A stretch of 32,960 bases of DNA, taken from positions 1-32,960 of the forward strand of contig JAIKWA010000092.1 in the NCBI GenBank assembly GCA_024685135.1. The letters run 5' to 3'. Positions 8,484-16,899 of the stretch are shown here, one piece after another. Each line of letters begins with the position of its first letter. Within the stretch, counting starts at the first letter, position 1. Below the pieces are notes generated by a model. That model worked only from the letters and a program-made list of their open reading frames with translations. It searched no databases and was not told the DNA's origin. A program made the position numbers and the translations under genes. This DNA comes from Saccharofermentans sp. (GTDB lineage: Bacteria; Bacillota; Clostridia; Saccharofermentanales; Saccharofermentanaceae).

Positions 8484-9686
8484 TCAGTCGCCGTCGTCTT
8501 TATCCAAATGTCCGCCATACCAGATGGCGCCCATGCCTACGCCCTGCTTGAACATCTCGTTTACGAGCGGGTCGCTTGCCGCGCATCTTATGGAGACATC
8601 GCCGTCGTCCTTTAAGAAGGTTCGCTCGAATATCCATATCTCCTTCGGAGACAAAGACTCTATTATGTACGGATTATGCGTCGAAAAGATTATCTGGCTG
8701 TAGCGGTTCCTTATTGAGTAATCGCGCATCTCGTCAGATAAGACATCCACCATATCGTGGTAGAGTCCCATATCGGGAGTCTCTATGAAGATGGTAGACA
8801 TCGGGTTTTTGTCCCTTAACAAGAGCAGATACAAAAAGAGCTTGTTTGGTGACTCTGCAAGATCTGAAGGAAGGTTCTTCTTTTTCTTCATTGCGGGGAT
8901 GCGGCTCTTGATGTCTTCTATAAGCCCGTCGTAGCCCTCGGGGTCAGACAGTTTGAGATATTCCAATACATTGATGACATTGGTTCCGGAGGAATTAAGA
9001 TGCTTATGTCCGCCGGGCGCATTGCCCTCGGTAAAATATGAGCTCTCCTCTTCAGAGCTGAAAGTGCAGAAGAACCATTTGCCGATCTCCTTATACAGAT
9101 CGCAAAGATCGCTATATGCAGTGATCTTGCCGTAGAGGGAGAGTGCGGGAAGGTGCTCGTCGTTTACTTCCATGGGGAACAGCTTGCTGCGGTCATCAGG
9201 AGATGCTATCTTGCCCTTGCCTTCCACCGCTTCTAATAGCGGATAGATCTCATAGTTTCCATCCTCACCCTTGACGGATATCAGGACCTTCTCTTCTTTT
9301 ACGAAGGGGCTGCCATATATGCTCGCATCGAGAGTGAGCTCGTACTGGATATACTTGGGCCTGCCGGTCGCAGCGTCTCCTATCTTGAAGAAGATCTTAA
9401 ATGTGCAGGGCTTGCCGTCCTCGATTATCATGTTGAGATAACCGGGTCTGCCCTTTATAGTGGAGGCATCCGCGCAATTGCGGGTAAGACAATCCTTGAG
9501 ATAAGCAAGACAACCCATGAAGGAAGTCTTACCGGTCGAGTTACGGCCGATGAGCGCATTGAGGTTACGGAGCCTGAGAAGTGACTTGTCGCCCTTCTTA
9601 ATGGCTTCGGTGCTCTCTTCTATCAAGATGCCTGCCTTGTCCCGGTCAAACACATCAAAGTTGATTATCTCGCATCCCAGAAGCAT
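8484..9686 (-). CDS. OLD/AAA_21-like ABC-type ATPase
   Basis: A 400-aa SMC/ABC-type ATPase of the AAA_15/AAA_21 kind. The Walker A motif is GRNSTGKTS (residues 47-55). The Walker B region is STIFIETPDMGLY (about 297-309), where the usual EEPE is ETPD. The H-loop is IIFSTHNPYII with His337. The C-terminal end (GVGMGAIWYGGHL) looks like ATPases that accompany small TOPRIM proteins. The ATG at 9686 is chosen for its perfect AGGAGG 8 bp upstream; an in-frame start at 9716 would lie inside the terminator. The TOPRIM gene follows after one base. Such ATPase-plus-TOPRIM pairs occur in anti-phage systems such as PARIS and AbiL. Its role here is inferred. Confidence 0.85.
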   Translation of the reverse strand: MLLGCEIINFDVFDRDKAGILIEESTEAIKKGDKSLLRLRNLNALIGRNSTGKTSFMGCLAYLKDCLTRNCADASTIKGRPGYLNMIIEDGKPCTFKIFFKIGDAATGRPKYIQYELTLDASIYGSPFVKEEKVLISVKGEDGNYEIYPLLEAVEGKGKIASPDDRSKLFPMEVNDEHLPALSLYGKITAYSDLCDLYKEIGKWFFCTFSSEEESSYFTEGNAPGGHKHLNSSGTNVINVLEYLKLSDPEGYDGLIEDIKSRIPAMKKKKNLPSDLAESPNKLFLYLLLLRDKNPMSTIFIETPDMGLYHDMVDVLSDEMRDYSIRNRYSQIIFSTHNPYIIESLSPKEIWIFERTFLKDDGDVSIRCAASDPLVNEMFKQGVGMGAIWYGGHLDKDDGD

Positions 9687-9706
9687 TGATCTTTCCTCCT
9701 GTCTGT

Positions 9707-9742
9707 AAAAAAGCAAAGGCCGCCCAAAAAGATCAGGCGGCC
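9707..9742 (-). terminator. Intrinsic terminator after the coiled-coil gene
   Basis: On the minus strand, GGCCGCC (9742-9736) pairs perfectly with GGCGGCC (9724-9718) around an 11-base loop. TTTGCTTTTTT follows at 9717-9707. It ends the ftsZ-to-coaD gene run, only 7 bases ahead of the Shine-Dalgarno of the ATPase gene. Confidence 0.88.
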
Positions 9743-9767
9743 GTAATCTACTAATAGATAATTAGAC

Positions 9768-10259
9768 TTACTCGCCGTCGATCGTTGTATCGATCTCCTT
9801 GAGGTTTGTCTGGATCTTTGTGAGACTCTCGCCGAGCATCTCGTTAACACCCTCGAGTAACTGCTTAACGTAGAGGTGAGCGTTCTTTCTCAATTCCTCA
9901 GCCTGCTCCTCGGCATTTGCGATGATCTTGGCAGCTTCTTCTCTTGCACCTCTTGTGATCTCATGATCATTGACCTTCATTGCATACATTCTGTTTGCAT
10001 CGTCGATGATCTTCTTGTTCTTATCGCGTGCCGTTGAGATAATGTCCTGCGCTCTTGCAACGATATCATTTGACTGCGCAACAGCTCCGGGAAGATTATT
10101 CTTGAGGATCTGAAGTGAGTTGATAGTCTCAGTTCTCTCTATAGAGCACTTATCGGAGAACGGAACACTGGACGCATCTCTGATCGTATCGATAAGATAA
10201 TCGATATGCTTGATAGCGTCATAACGCTGTCCTCCCTGACCCATATTGCTGTTCTCCAT
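9768..10259 (-). CDS. Small coiled-coil protein, function unknown (ATP synthase b-subunit/DivIVA-like helices)
   Basis: A 163-aa, almost fully helical and charged protein without a membrane segment. From about residue 55 on it shows heptad-rich sequence (ARAQDIISTARDKNKKIIDD, EEAAKIIANAEEQAEELRKN) of the kind often annotated as ATP synthase subunit B-like or DivIVA-like. It belongs to no specific family I can name. It begins at the last base of the coaD stop (TAATG) with AAGGAAGG upstream, so it is cotranslated with coaD. A terminator follows it. A structural or division-related role is possible, but the sequence does not show one. Confidence 0.85.
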   Translation of the reverse strand: MENSNMGQGGQRYDAIKHIDYLIDTIRDASSVPFSDKCSIERTETINSLQILKNNLPGAVAQSNDIVARAQDIISTARDKNKKIIDDANRMYAMKVNDHEITRGAREEAAKIIANAEEQAEELRKNAHLYVKQLLEGVNEMLGESLTKIQTNLKEIDTTIDGE

Positions 10260-10756
10260 TATTGTTGCCTTCCTTTCGTTAATTTAGCATTTACTGTATC
10301 TATAATCTCGGCAGGAACCATCTTGGAGATGTCGCCGCCGTAATAACCGACTTCTTTGACAATTGACGAACTGATAAGAGACATATCGTCTCTGCAAGGC
10401 AGAAGAAGAGCATCGTAATCGGGATATAAGAGCCTGTTTGCAAGGGCGAGCTCTGCCTCGTATCTGAAGTCAGACTCTGATCTGATACCTCTGATGCATG
10501 CACAGCAATTCTCCTGCCTGTAAAGATCTACGAGAAGTCCGTCCCAGTACATTACTTCAACATTGGGATGATCTTCAGCGGATATGGACCTTGTGATGAG
10601 CTCTACTCTCTCTTCGGGAGTGAATACGGGGTTCTTATTGGCATTGACCATAACGGCAATAACGAGCTTATCGCAAAGCTTGGATGCGCGCCTTGCGATA
10701 TCGCGATGACCTCTGGTAAACGGGTCGAAAGTACCCGGGAAAAGCATTACCTTCAA
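10259..10756 (-). CDS. coaD: Phosphopantetheine adenylyltransferase CoaD
   Basis: Transfers AMP from ATP to 4'-phosphopantetheine to give dephospho-CoA, the penultimate step of coenzyme A synthesis. 165 aa, the usual size. Family motifs are visible: PGTFDPFTRGH (nucleotidyltransferase HxGH-type), NANKNPVFTPEER, RGIRSESDFRYE, and SLISSSIVKEV near the C-terminus. The start is a TTG at 10756 with GAGGG about 9 bp upstream. An ATG three codons later would remove the conserved N-terminal strand and has a poorly spaced ribosome site. It lies 18 bp downstream of rsmD, its usual partner. Confidence 0.96.
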   Translation of the reverse strand: MKVMLFPGTFDPFTRGHRDIARRASKLCDKLVIAVMVNANKNPVFTPEERVELITRSISAEDHPNVEVMYWDGLLVDLYRQENCCACIRGIRSESDFRYEAELALANRLLYPDYDALLLPCRDDMSLISSSIVKEVGYYGGDISKMVPAEIIDTVNAKLTKGRQQ

Positions 10757-10774
10757 AAACCAAACCCTCGTCTT

Positions 10775-11344
10775 CTATTTATTATCCTTAAAAAATGTTA
10801 TCACTGTAAGCCCGTAACTACAAGAACGAAACTTCTCAAGTGACATACCGGATTCAAGAGGAGGCATATCCTTGGCGTGTTCCACTATCAGTATGCCGTC
10901 TTCCTTAAGAAGCGAACCCCCGGAGATTATCTCCGAAGCCTTCTTAGCCAGTTCAGGAACGAGCCTGTATGGCGGATCCATAAATATAATATCAAATTTA
11001 TCGCCGTTTGCGGCAAGGTTTTCGAGCACCGGGATGATGCCGCCCTTTATATACCTTATGGAATCGCTGTCTTCCATATGGATCTTGCTGATATTGCCCT
11101 TGATGATCCTGGCACAGTCAGCGGCCTTATCCACCAACACCACGCTGTTTGCGCCCCTTGAGAGCGCCTCTATCCCGATCTGCCCCGAGCCTGCACACAG
11201 GTCTAAGAAATCCGAATCCGGGACTCTTGCCTGGATTATCGAGAACAAAGCCTCCTTGACCTTATCGGTCGTAGGTCTGGTCTTATCGCCCTTGGGGGCC
11301 TCAAGGACCGTTCCTCTATACATTCCGGTTACTACTCTGGGCAT
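10775..11344 (-). CDS. rsmD: 16S rRNA (guanine(966)-N2)-methyltransferase RsmD
   Basis: SAM-dependent methyltransferase of 189 aa that modifies G966 of 16S rRNA (E. coli numbering). The SAM-binding motif is DLCAGSGQIGIEALSRGA. The catalytic motif is IIFMDPPY, an N6/N2-type DPPY box. The ATG at 11344 is chosen because MPRVVTGMYRGTVL is the family's usual beginning and it follows the recG stop after one base. A longer in-frame start at 11371 would overlap recG. The order recG-rsmD-coaD is common in Firmicutes. Confidence 0.95.
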   Translation of the reverse strand: MPRVVTGMYRGTVLEAPKGDKTRPTTDKVKEALFSIIQARVPDSDFLDLCAGSGQIGIEALSRGANSVVLVDKAADCARIIKGNISKIHMEDSDSIRYIKGGIIPVLENLAANGDKFDIIFMDPPYRLVPELAKKASEIISGGSLLKEDGILIVEHAKDMPPLESGMSLEKFRSCSYGLTVITFFKDNK

Positions 11345-11345
11345 A

Positions 11346-13490
11346 TCACAAAGCCTCCATCTTGCCTGCAAATCTCAGCTGATACATACGGCTGATCGCG
11401 TCTTTAAGCCTGTCTGCTTCTTCCCCGCCCAGATCGAAAACACGGTTAACCGCATCGCAGGCTTCCTTTGCTATACCGATATCGGTATAGAGGTTAGCCG
11501 CACGAAGCTGCGGGATACCGTGCTGCCTGGTGCCGAAGAAGTCACCCGGGCCTCTTAATTCAAGGTCCTTGGATGCGAGCTCAAAGCCGTCGTCTGATTC
11601 GCACATCATCTTCATTCTGGTAAGGGCGAGCTCGGACCGGGTCTCTGATACCAGGATACAGAAGGCCTTCTTGTCGCCTCTTCCGATACGTCCTCTTAAC
11701 TGGTGGAGCGTGGACAGACCGAATCTGTCGGCATCCATTATGACCATTACATTGGCATTGGGATTATCGACGCCTACCTCTATTACCGTGGTGGATATCA
11801 AGATCTTGATCTCGCCCGATAAGAAGCGCTCCATTACTCCGAGCTTTTGCTGTTCGTTCATTGAGCCGTATAACACTTCAGCGCTGTAGTCTCTTGTAAG
11901 CCCCATCTTATCTAAGTTCTCCTTCATCTGCATAACGCTCGTTATGCCCGAATCCGGGATGTCTGAATACTGTGTTACCACATTGGGATCTGAAGTCTCG
12001 TCATCTATCTTAGCGCAGACTATATAAGCCTGCTCACCTGCTTCGAGCTTAGTTCTTATCACATCCGTTATATCGGAGGACTCTTTGCTGGGCACGAACC
12101 ATGTGGTTATCTTCTGTCTTCCCGCAGGCTTCTGGCGTATGGTAGATGTCGCCATATCGCCGTAGAGGACAAGAGCTAATGTCCTTGGGATCGGCGTTGC
12201 CGTCATTACGAGGTTATGGACGCTGTTTACACCCGAGCCGTCGTCAGGCTTGATCAGGAGCTTCTCCCTCTGCTTAACGCCGAATCTGTGCTGCTCGTCA
12301 GCTATAACGAGAGCTAAGTCCTTGAACTTTATATCGTCATTAAGAAGTGCGTGCGTACCTATTATGACTGATGCTTCGCCAGCTGCAAGCTGCGCCTTGA
12401 TCTCATTCTTGGAAGACTGCTTTGTCTTGCCGAGCAATAAGACTACATTTATACCGCTTCCTTCAAGGAGCTTCGTCGCCGTATCGTAGTGCTGCTTGGC
12501 AAGGACTGATGTGGGCGCTAAGAGCACTGACTGCTTGCCCATAAGCGCGGTCATGGCCATGGTAAGGACCGCTACTGCGGTCTTACCTGAACCTACGTCT
12601 CCCTGGACCAGTCTGTTCATGGGAACAGACCTTTGAAGGTCCATCTGTATCTCCTTAACTGCCCTTACCTGGTCTTCGGTAAGCTTAAAGCCTAAGTTGC
12701 CGATTATGCCCTTCCATCTGGTCTTTATATCGTCTGACAAAGCCCCGGAGCCCTTGGGGATTACCCTCTGGGCGACCTCGCCTTCAGCTTGCCCCTGCCC
12801 TGCAAGCTTCATGCCGATACCAAGGAGGATAAGCTCTTCGTAAGCTATCTGCCTCCTTGCCTTCTCGGATTCTTCGAAGCTCCTCGGGAAATGCACATTG
12901 TAGTAAGCCTCGGCAGGCGATACAAAGCCTTCCCTTTGCATTATCTCGTCAGGTATTACGCAGACCATCTCATCTTTGCAAAGATCTATCGCGCTCTTTA
13001 TCCACTTGGGCAAAAAGGATGCCTTAAGGCCTTCCGTCATGTGATATACAGGGCGTATAAGCGCATCGGGAGATACTTTGCTCTTCTTCTCGATATAAGG
13101 ATTTACCATCTGGAGCTTCGTGCCGAACAAAGTGACCTTGCCGTGGACAAAGCATTCGTCCCCAACGGCAAATTTGCGCGTGATATAAGGCGAATTGAAG
13201 AACGTCAGGAGTATCCTCATATGCCCGTCGCCAACATAGAATGTCGTAGGCCTTGCCCTGCTTCTGATATTGGTATTGGGCGCTGTCATAACAACGCATG
13301 GGAAGGATATCTCATCTCCTTCTCTTGCATCATAGACACTGCCTACCCTGCTCCAGTCGTTATACCTGAAGGGCAGAAAATTTATGAGGTCATAGACCGT
13401 TGTAACATCAAGTCTTGCAAGCCTGTCTGCAGCGGCAGGCCCTATCCCCGGAATAACGGATACGGGACTTGATAAACTAACCTTAGCCAT
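11346..13490 (-). CDS. recG: ATP-dependent DNA helicase RecG
   Basis: Branch-migrating helicase that remodels stalled forks and recombination intermediates, 714 aa. The N-terminal wedge/OB domain starts with VSVIPGIGPAAADRLARL. The helicase core has Walker A GDVGSGKTAV, a DEQH box (VIADEQHRFG), the motif TATPIPRTL, and the motif VI region QLRGRIGRG. The C-terminal domain includes RGPGDFFGTRQHGIP, characteristic of RecG. The ATG overlaps the nth stop by one base (TGATG). Confidence 0.98.
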   Translation of the reverse strand: MAKVSLSSPVSVIPGIGPAAADRLARLDVTTVYDLINFLPFRYNDWSRVGSVYDAREGDEISFPCVVMTAPNTNIRSRARPTTFYVGDGHMRILLTFFNSPYITRKFAVGDECFVHGKVTLFGTKLQMVNPYIEKKSKVSPDALIRPVYHMTEGLKASFLPKWIKSAIDLCKDEMVCVIPDEIMQREGFVSPAEAYYNVHFPRSFEESEKARRQIAYEELILLGIGMKLAGQGQAEGEVAQRVIPKGSGALSDDIKTRWKGIIGNLGFKLTEDQVRAVKEIQMDLQRSVPMNRLVQGDVGSGKTAVAVLTMAMTALMGKQSVLLAPTSVLAKQHYDTATKLLEGSGINVVLLLGKTKQSSKNEIKAQLAAGEASVIIGTHALLNDDIKFKDLALVIADEQHRFGVKQREKLLIKPDDGSGVNSVHNLVMTATPIPRTLALVLYGDMATSTIRQKPAGRQKITTWFVPSKESSDITDVIRTKLEAGEQAYIVCAKIDDETSDPNVVTQYSDIPDSGITSVMQMKENLDKMGLTRDYSAEVLYGSMNEQQKLGVMERFLSGEIKILISTTVIEVGVDNPNANVMVIMDADRFGLSTLHQLRGRIGRGDKKAFCILVSETRSELALTRMKMMCESDDGFELASKDLELRGPGDFFGTRQHGIPQLRAANLYTDIGIAKEACDAVNRVFDLGGEEADRLKDAISRMYQLRFAGKMEAL

Positions 13491-14125
13491 CAGATACTCC
13501 TCTTACAGAAAGTATTAAGCGGGCAGGTATCGCACTTGGGAGCCCTTGCGGTGCAATAAGCTCTTCCGAGATCGACACTTAAATGTCCGATCGCGATCCA
13601 CTGCTCCTTCTTAAATACCTTCATCATATCACGCTCAACGTTCACGGGAGTATCAGATTTGGTTATCCCTATGCGCTTCATGACGCGCTTGCAATGAGTA
13701 TCGACGACTATCGCAGGTATCTGATAGATCTCGCCTACTATGAGGTTTGCTATCTTCCTGCCGATGCCGGGGACCCTCATGAGCTCAGTTGTATCCCGGG
13801 GGATCTCATAGCCCCATTCGCCTGCCAAGAGCGCTGCAAAGGCCTTTATGGACTTTGCCTTGGACTTATAAAGACCACAGGGCTTTATTATCCTGCCTAT
13901 ATCTTCTTCTGAAGCCTCATTTATCCTGTCTATCGAATCATATATTCCGAAAAGCTCTGCTGAAGTGATATTGACCCTTACATCCGTGCACTGGGCCGAG
14001 AGTATGCCTCTTATCGCGAGCTTATATGGTTCATCGTAATCAAGAGAACATGCAGAATCGGGGAAAGCCTGACAGAGCGCCTCCCAGGTAAGCTTTGCAA
14101 GTTCAGTCTTGGAAATGCGTGTCAT
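13490..14125 (-). CDS. nth: Endonuclease III (DNA glycosylase/AP lyase)
   Basis: Base-excision repair enzyme of 211 aa that removes oxidised pyrimidines and cleaves abasic sites. The helix-hairpin-helix is LMRVPGIGRKIANLIVGE, whose Lys is the expected catalytic nucleophile. The catalytic Asp is in VVDTHCKRV. The C-terminal [4Fe-4S] cluster motif C-x6-C-x2-C-x5-C is intact (CTARAPKCDTCPLNTFC). I start at the ATG at 14125, one base after the kinase stop; an in-frame start at 14224 would add 33 residues overlapping the kinase gene. Confidence 0.96.
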   Translation of the reverse strand: MTRISKTELAKLTWEALCQAFPDSACSLDYDEPYKLAIRGILSAQCTDVRVNITSAELFGIYDSIDRINEASEEDIGRIIKPCGLYKSKAKSIKAFAALLAGEWGYEIPRDTTELMRVPGIGRKIANLIVGEIYQIPAIVVDTHCKRVMKRIGITKSDTPVNVERDMMKVFKKEQWIAIGHLSVDLGRAYCTARAPKCDTCPLNTFCKRSI

Positions 14126-14126
14126 A

Positions 14127-15680
14127 TCAGTTCTCTTCCGGAGGGAACGGGAAAGAGAATACGAACTTCGCTCCGCCGAGTTCCGTTCCTTCCTCACAGG
14201 TAATAGTCTGCTCGTGACCTGCAAGGATCTGCTTGCAGATATAAAGACCTAAGCCGAATCCCTCGACCTTGCGCGAAGGATCTGCCTTGAAGAAGCTCTC
14301 GAAGATCCTAGTCCTCTTTGCTTCTTCTACGCCCGCACCGGAGTCTTCCACCGTGATCCAGATCTTCCTCTCCCTCTTGTCGCTAAGGGTGGAGATCTTG
14401 ATGGTTCCGCCCGTGGGCGTAAACTTGATCGCGTTGGTGATGATGTTGATTATTACTCTGCAAAGCTGCTGAGATTCACCGTAAGCATCGATGCCGGGAC
14501 CCGGATCGAGAGACTTGATGACCTGGATATTCTTATCTGTAAGCTGAGCTTCCAGGTTGTCTACGATATCGTTGATCATCTCGCTGATATTGAAGGTCTC
14601 CATCATGGAGGTATCCACATGAGACAGGGACGAAGCTTCCGTCATCTGTGTTACGAGTGTGCGGATACGGCCGGCCTGCTGCTTGATGAGCTCTAAGTAG
14701 TGGTCAGTCTTTTCGGGCGGGATGGTGCCGTCTAACATCGCAGTAACGAAGCCGTTGATGGATGTAAGAGGCGTCCTTATGTCGTGAGCGATGGAGGAGA
14801 TGAACATCTCCCTGTCCCTCTCCTGATGCTCGAGAGATTCGATCATGTTATTAACGGTCTTACCCATATCGGCGAATTCCGATGAGACGGAGAAATTCGT
14901 GTAATCCTCGTTATCCGCATATCTTCTCGGGACACGCACGGTAAGATCGCCCTCAGCAACCTTGGAGATGGCACGCGATATAGCCTTGATCGGGACGAGG
15001 CTCATGTAGACGAATACGGCGTAGAGTATGACCGCTATAACCATTGCGATCATTGCCGGGAAGAAGATGACATAGAGATATTCTTCGCGTGTCGCAAAGG
15101 TCGTCTCGACGTTATTTACCAGGACATAGTATTCCGTACCGGTTACCCTGTAGCAGGACATGGATGTAACCAGCTGTGCATTCTTTGACTGGCGGTAATT
15201 ATCTCCGCCCTGCGAGGTCTCCGTGATAAGTTCTAATGCCGTCTCATCCGTAAGGTAGGTCTTACCGCCGTCTAACGATACCGTCGGAAGGATATCGTCT
15301 GTTGACTCTGTGTAGTAGCTCCTGCAATAGACTCTGCCCTCGATGTCTGCAAGATAGATGGCGCCGTAAGCGCGGTATGTCTGGGAATTGATAAAACGCT
15401 CTATGATCCTCGAATTGGAGAAATTAGCAGAGCCGTCATTGTCCATCGTGTATCTGAAGCTGGCAGGATCGGGAGCTATAACGGACTTGATATCTTCTGC
15501 GACTGAGAAGGCAGTATTCTCCGTGCCGAGAGCGACCTCGTTAACGAGGTTGTTATACATATTCTCGTAGGAGAGAAACAGCAGAACAGCAAAAACAACG
15601 ATCGTCGTGAATACCAGGAAAGATATGATAAACACGGCAAAGTTCGAAGAAAATCTTTTGCCTTCTACCTTGGGTGTCAT
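14127..15680 (-). CDS. Membrane sensor histidine kinase (PhoR/ResE type)
   Basis: A 517-aa two-component sensor. TM1 is at about residues 14-37, an extracytoplasmic sensor region at 38-200, TM2 at about 204-228 and a HAMP linker after it (VPIKAISRAISKVAEGDLTV). The H box is SSIAHDIRTPLTS with phospho-acceptor His299. The ATPase domain has the N box (IINIITNAIKF), G1 (DSGAGVEE) and G2 (GFGLGLYI). It starts 3 bp after the response regulator and is surely its partner. The signal cannot be read from the sequence. Its position just after ftsZ-nrdR might hint at envelope or growth sensing, but that is speculation. Confidence 0.95.
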   Translation of the reverse strand: MTPKVEGKRFSSNFAVFIISFLVFTTIVVFAVLLFLSYENMYNNLVNEVALGTENTAFSVAEDIKSVIAPDPASFRYTMDNDGSANFSNSRIIERFINSQTYRAYGAIYLADIEGRVYCRSYYTESTDDILPTVSLDGGKTYLTDETALELITETSQGGDNYRQSKNAQLVTSMSCYRVTGTEYYVLVNNVETTFATREEYLYVIFFPAMIAMVIAVILYAVFVYMSLVPIKAISRAISKVAEGDLTVRVPRRYADNEDYTNFSVSSEFADMGKTVNNMIESLEHQERDREMFISSIAHDIRTPLTSINGFVTAMLDGTIPPEKTDHYLELIKQQAGRIRTLVTQMTEASSLSHVDTSMMETFNISEMINDIVDNLEAQLTDKNIQVIKSLDPGPGIDAYGESQQLCRVIINIITNAIKFTPTGGTIKISTLSDKRERKIWITVEDSGAGVEEAKRTRIFESFFKADPSRKVEGFGLGLYICKQILAGHEQTITCEEGTELGGAKFVFSFPFPPEEN

Positions 15681-15683
15681 TTA

Positions 15684-16400
15684 TTACTTAGTCTCGAACT
15701 TGTAGCCCTTGCTCCAAACAGTCTTGATGCACCAGTTGTCTTCTCTGTCGGGATTCTCGATCTTCTCGCGGATCCTCTTGATGTGTACGTCAACTGTTCT
15801 GGATTCTCCGTAGAAATCGTAGCCCCAGACATTCTCCAAGAGCTGCTCTCTTGTGAATACTCTGTTGGGGTTGGATGCGAGGAAGAAGAGGAGCTCTAAT
15901 TCCTTAGGCGGCATGTAGATCTCCTTGCCGTCTACTGTTACAACGTAACGAACCTTATCTACTGAGAAACCGGGATATGTGATGACATCCTGGCTCTGCT
16001 CTTCTGTAGAAGTTGAAGCAGTTGTCTCGCGCTTCTCGGTACGTCTTAATACGGCCTTTACTCTTGCGAGGACTTCCTTAGGCTCGAACGGCTTGGGTAC
16101 ATAGTCGTCAGCACCGAGCTCGAGGCCGATGATCTTATCTAAAGTATCTGTTCTTGCTGTGAGCATGATGATCGGAGTGTCAGAGGTCTTACGGATCTCG
16201 CGGCAGATATCATTACCATCCTTACCCGGGAGCATGAGGTCTAAGATAACGATGTCGGGAGAGCATGCTTCAAAAGTGGGAACAGCCTTGTCACCCTGCA
16301 TGCAAGTAAATACCTGATAGCCCTCTTTCTCGAAATAGAGCTTCAAAACCTCAATGATGCTCGCATCATCGTCAACGAGTAAAACCTTTGTTGCTGCCAT
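15684..16400 (-). CDS. OmpR/PhoB-family response regulator
   Basis: A 238-aa DNA-binding regulator. The receiver domain (1-120) has the acidic pocket Asp10-Asp12 (LLVDDDAS), phospho-acceptor Asp54 in VILDLMLPG, Thr81 and Lys103 (YVPKPF). A linker rich in Ser/Thr/Glu leads to a winged-helix Trans_reg_C domain (about 140-238) with the typical SRTVDVHIKRIREKIE and KTVWSKGYKF. The ATG at 16400 is preceded by a good GAGGGG; the upstream in-frame TTG at 16415 has no ribosome site. It is cotranscribed with the kinase downstream, and nrdR lies 37 bp upstream. Confidence 0.96.
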   Translation of the reverse strand: MAATKVLLVDDDASIIEVLKLYFEKEGYQVFTCMQGDKAVPTFEACSPDIVILDLMLPGKDGNDICREIRKTSDTPIIMLTARTDTLDKIIGLELGADDYVPKPFEPKEVLARVKAVLRRTEKRETTASTSTEEQSQDVITYPGFSVDKVRYVVTVDGKEIYMPPKELELLFFLASNPNRVFTREQLLENVWGYDFYGESRTVDVHIKRIREKIENPDREDNWCIKTVWSKGYKFETK

Positions 16401-16437
16401 TTGATCACCCCTCAAAACAACATTTTATTTATTATAA

Positions 16438-16896
16438 TCAACTATTATCCCCGGATATCTTCATGACCTCTTCGGCAAAAGACTCCGGCTTGGTAAAGTC
16501 CTTATAAACTGATGCAAAACGCACATAAGCAACTTTATCCTTGTCATAAAGTTGCTCCATTATGTACTCACCGATCTTACGGCTGCTTATCTCCCTCTTG
16601 GGATTGTTATTGACCTCATCTGTTATGGCGGAGACGATGGATTGCATCTCCTCCTTGGTGACAGGTCTTTTTGAACAAGCGACCATAAGACTGTTTAATA
16701 TCTTTGTCTCGTTATAAGCCTGCTTGGTTCCGTCCTTCTTAACGACCTTGGGAACCAGGCCTTCGATCCTCTCTATCGTGGAAAAGCGGTGTCCGCATTC
16801 ACAGCACTCACGTCTCCTCCTGATCTCGAAACCATCAGAAGAAGCTCGTGAATCTAAAACTCTATCGTTGCTGGATCCACAAGAGGGACAGATCAT
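16438..16896 (-). CDS. nrdR: Transcriptional repressor NrdR
   Basis: A 152-aa regulator of ribonucleotide reductase genes. The N-terminal zinc ribbon has CPSC (Cys3/Cys6) and CECG pairs around the RRRREC segment. An ATP-cone domain follows (about 49-139, starting VVKKDGTKQAYNETKI). By family knowledge it binds NrdR boxes when loaded with dATP/ATP. It begins 3 bp after the ftsZ stop, with AAGGA inside the end of ftsZ. Confidence 0.97.
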   Translation of the reverse strand: MICPSCGSSNDRVLDSRASSDGFEIRRRRECCECGHRFSTIERIEGLVPKVVKKDGTKQAYNETKILNSLMVACSKRPVTKEEMQSIVSAITDEVNNNPKREISSRKIGEYIMEQLYDKDKVAYVRFASVYKDFTKPESFAEEVMKISGDNS

Positions 16897-16899
16897 TAA

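Noticed and set aside
10872..11558. 228-codon plus-strand open frame
   Set aside because: It is antisense to rsmD and the end of recG, both with strong family motifs.
12789..13472. 227-codon plus-strand open frame
   Set aside because: It is antisense to recG and has no recognisable motif or ribosome site.
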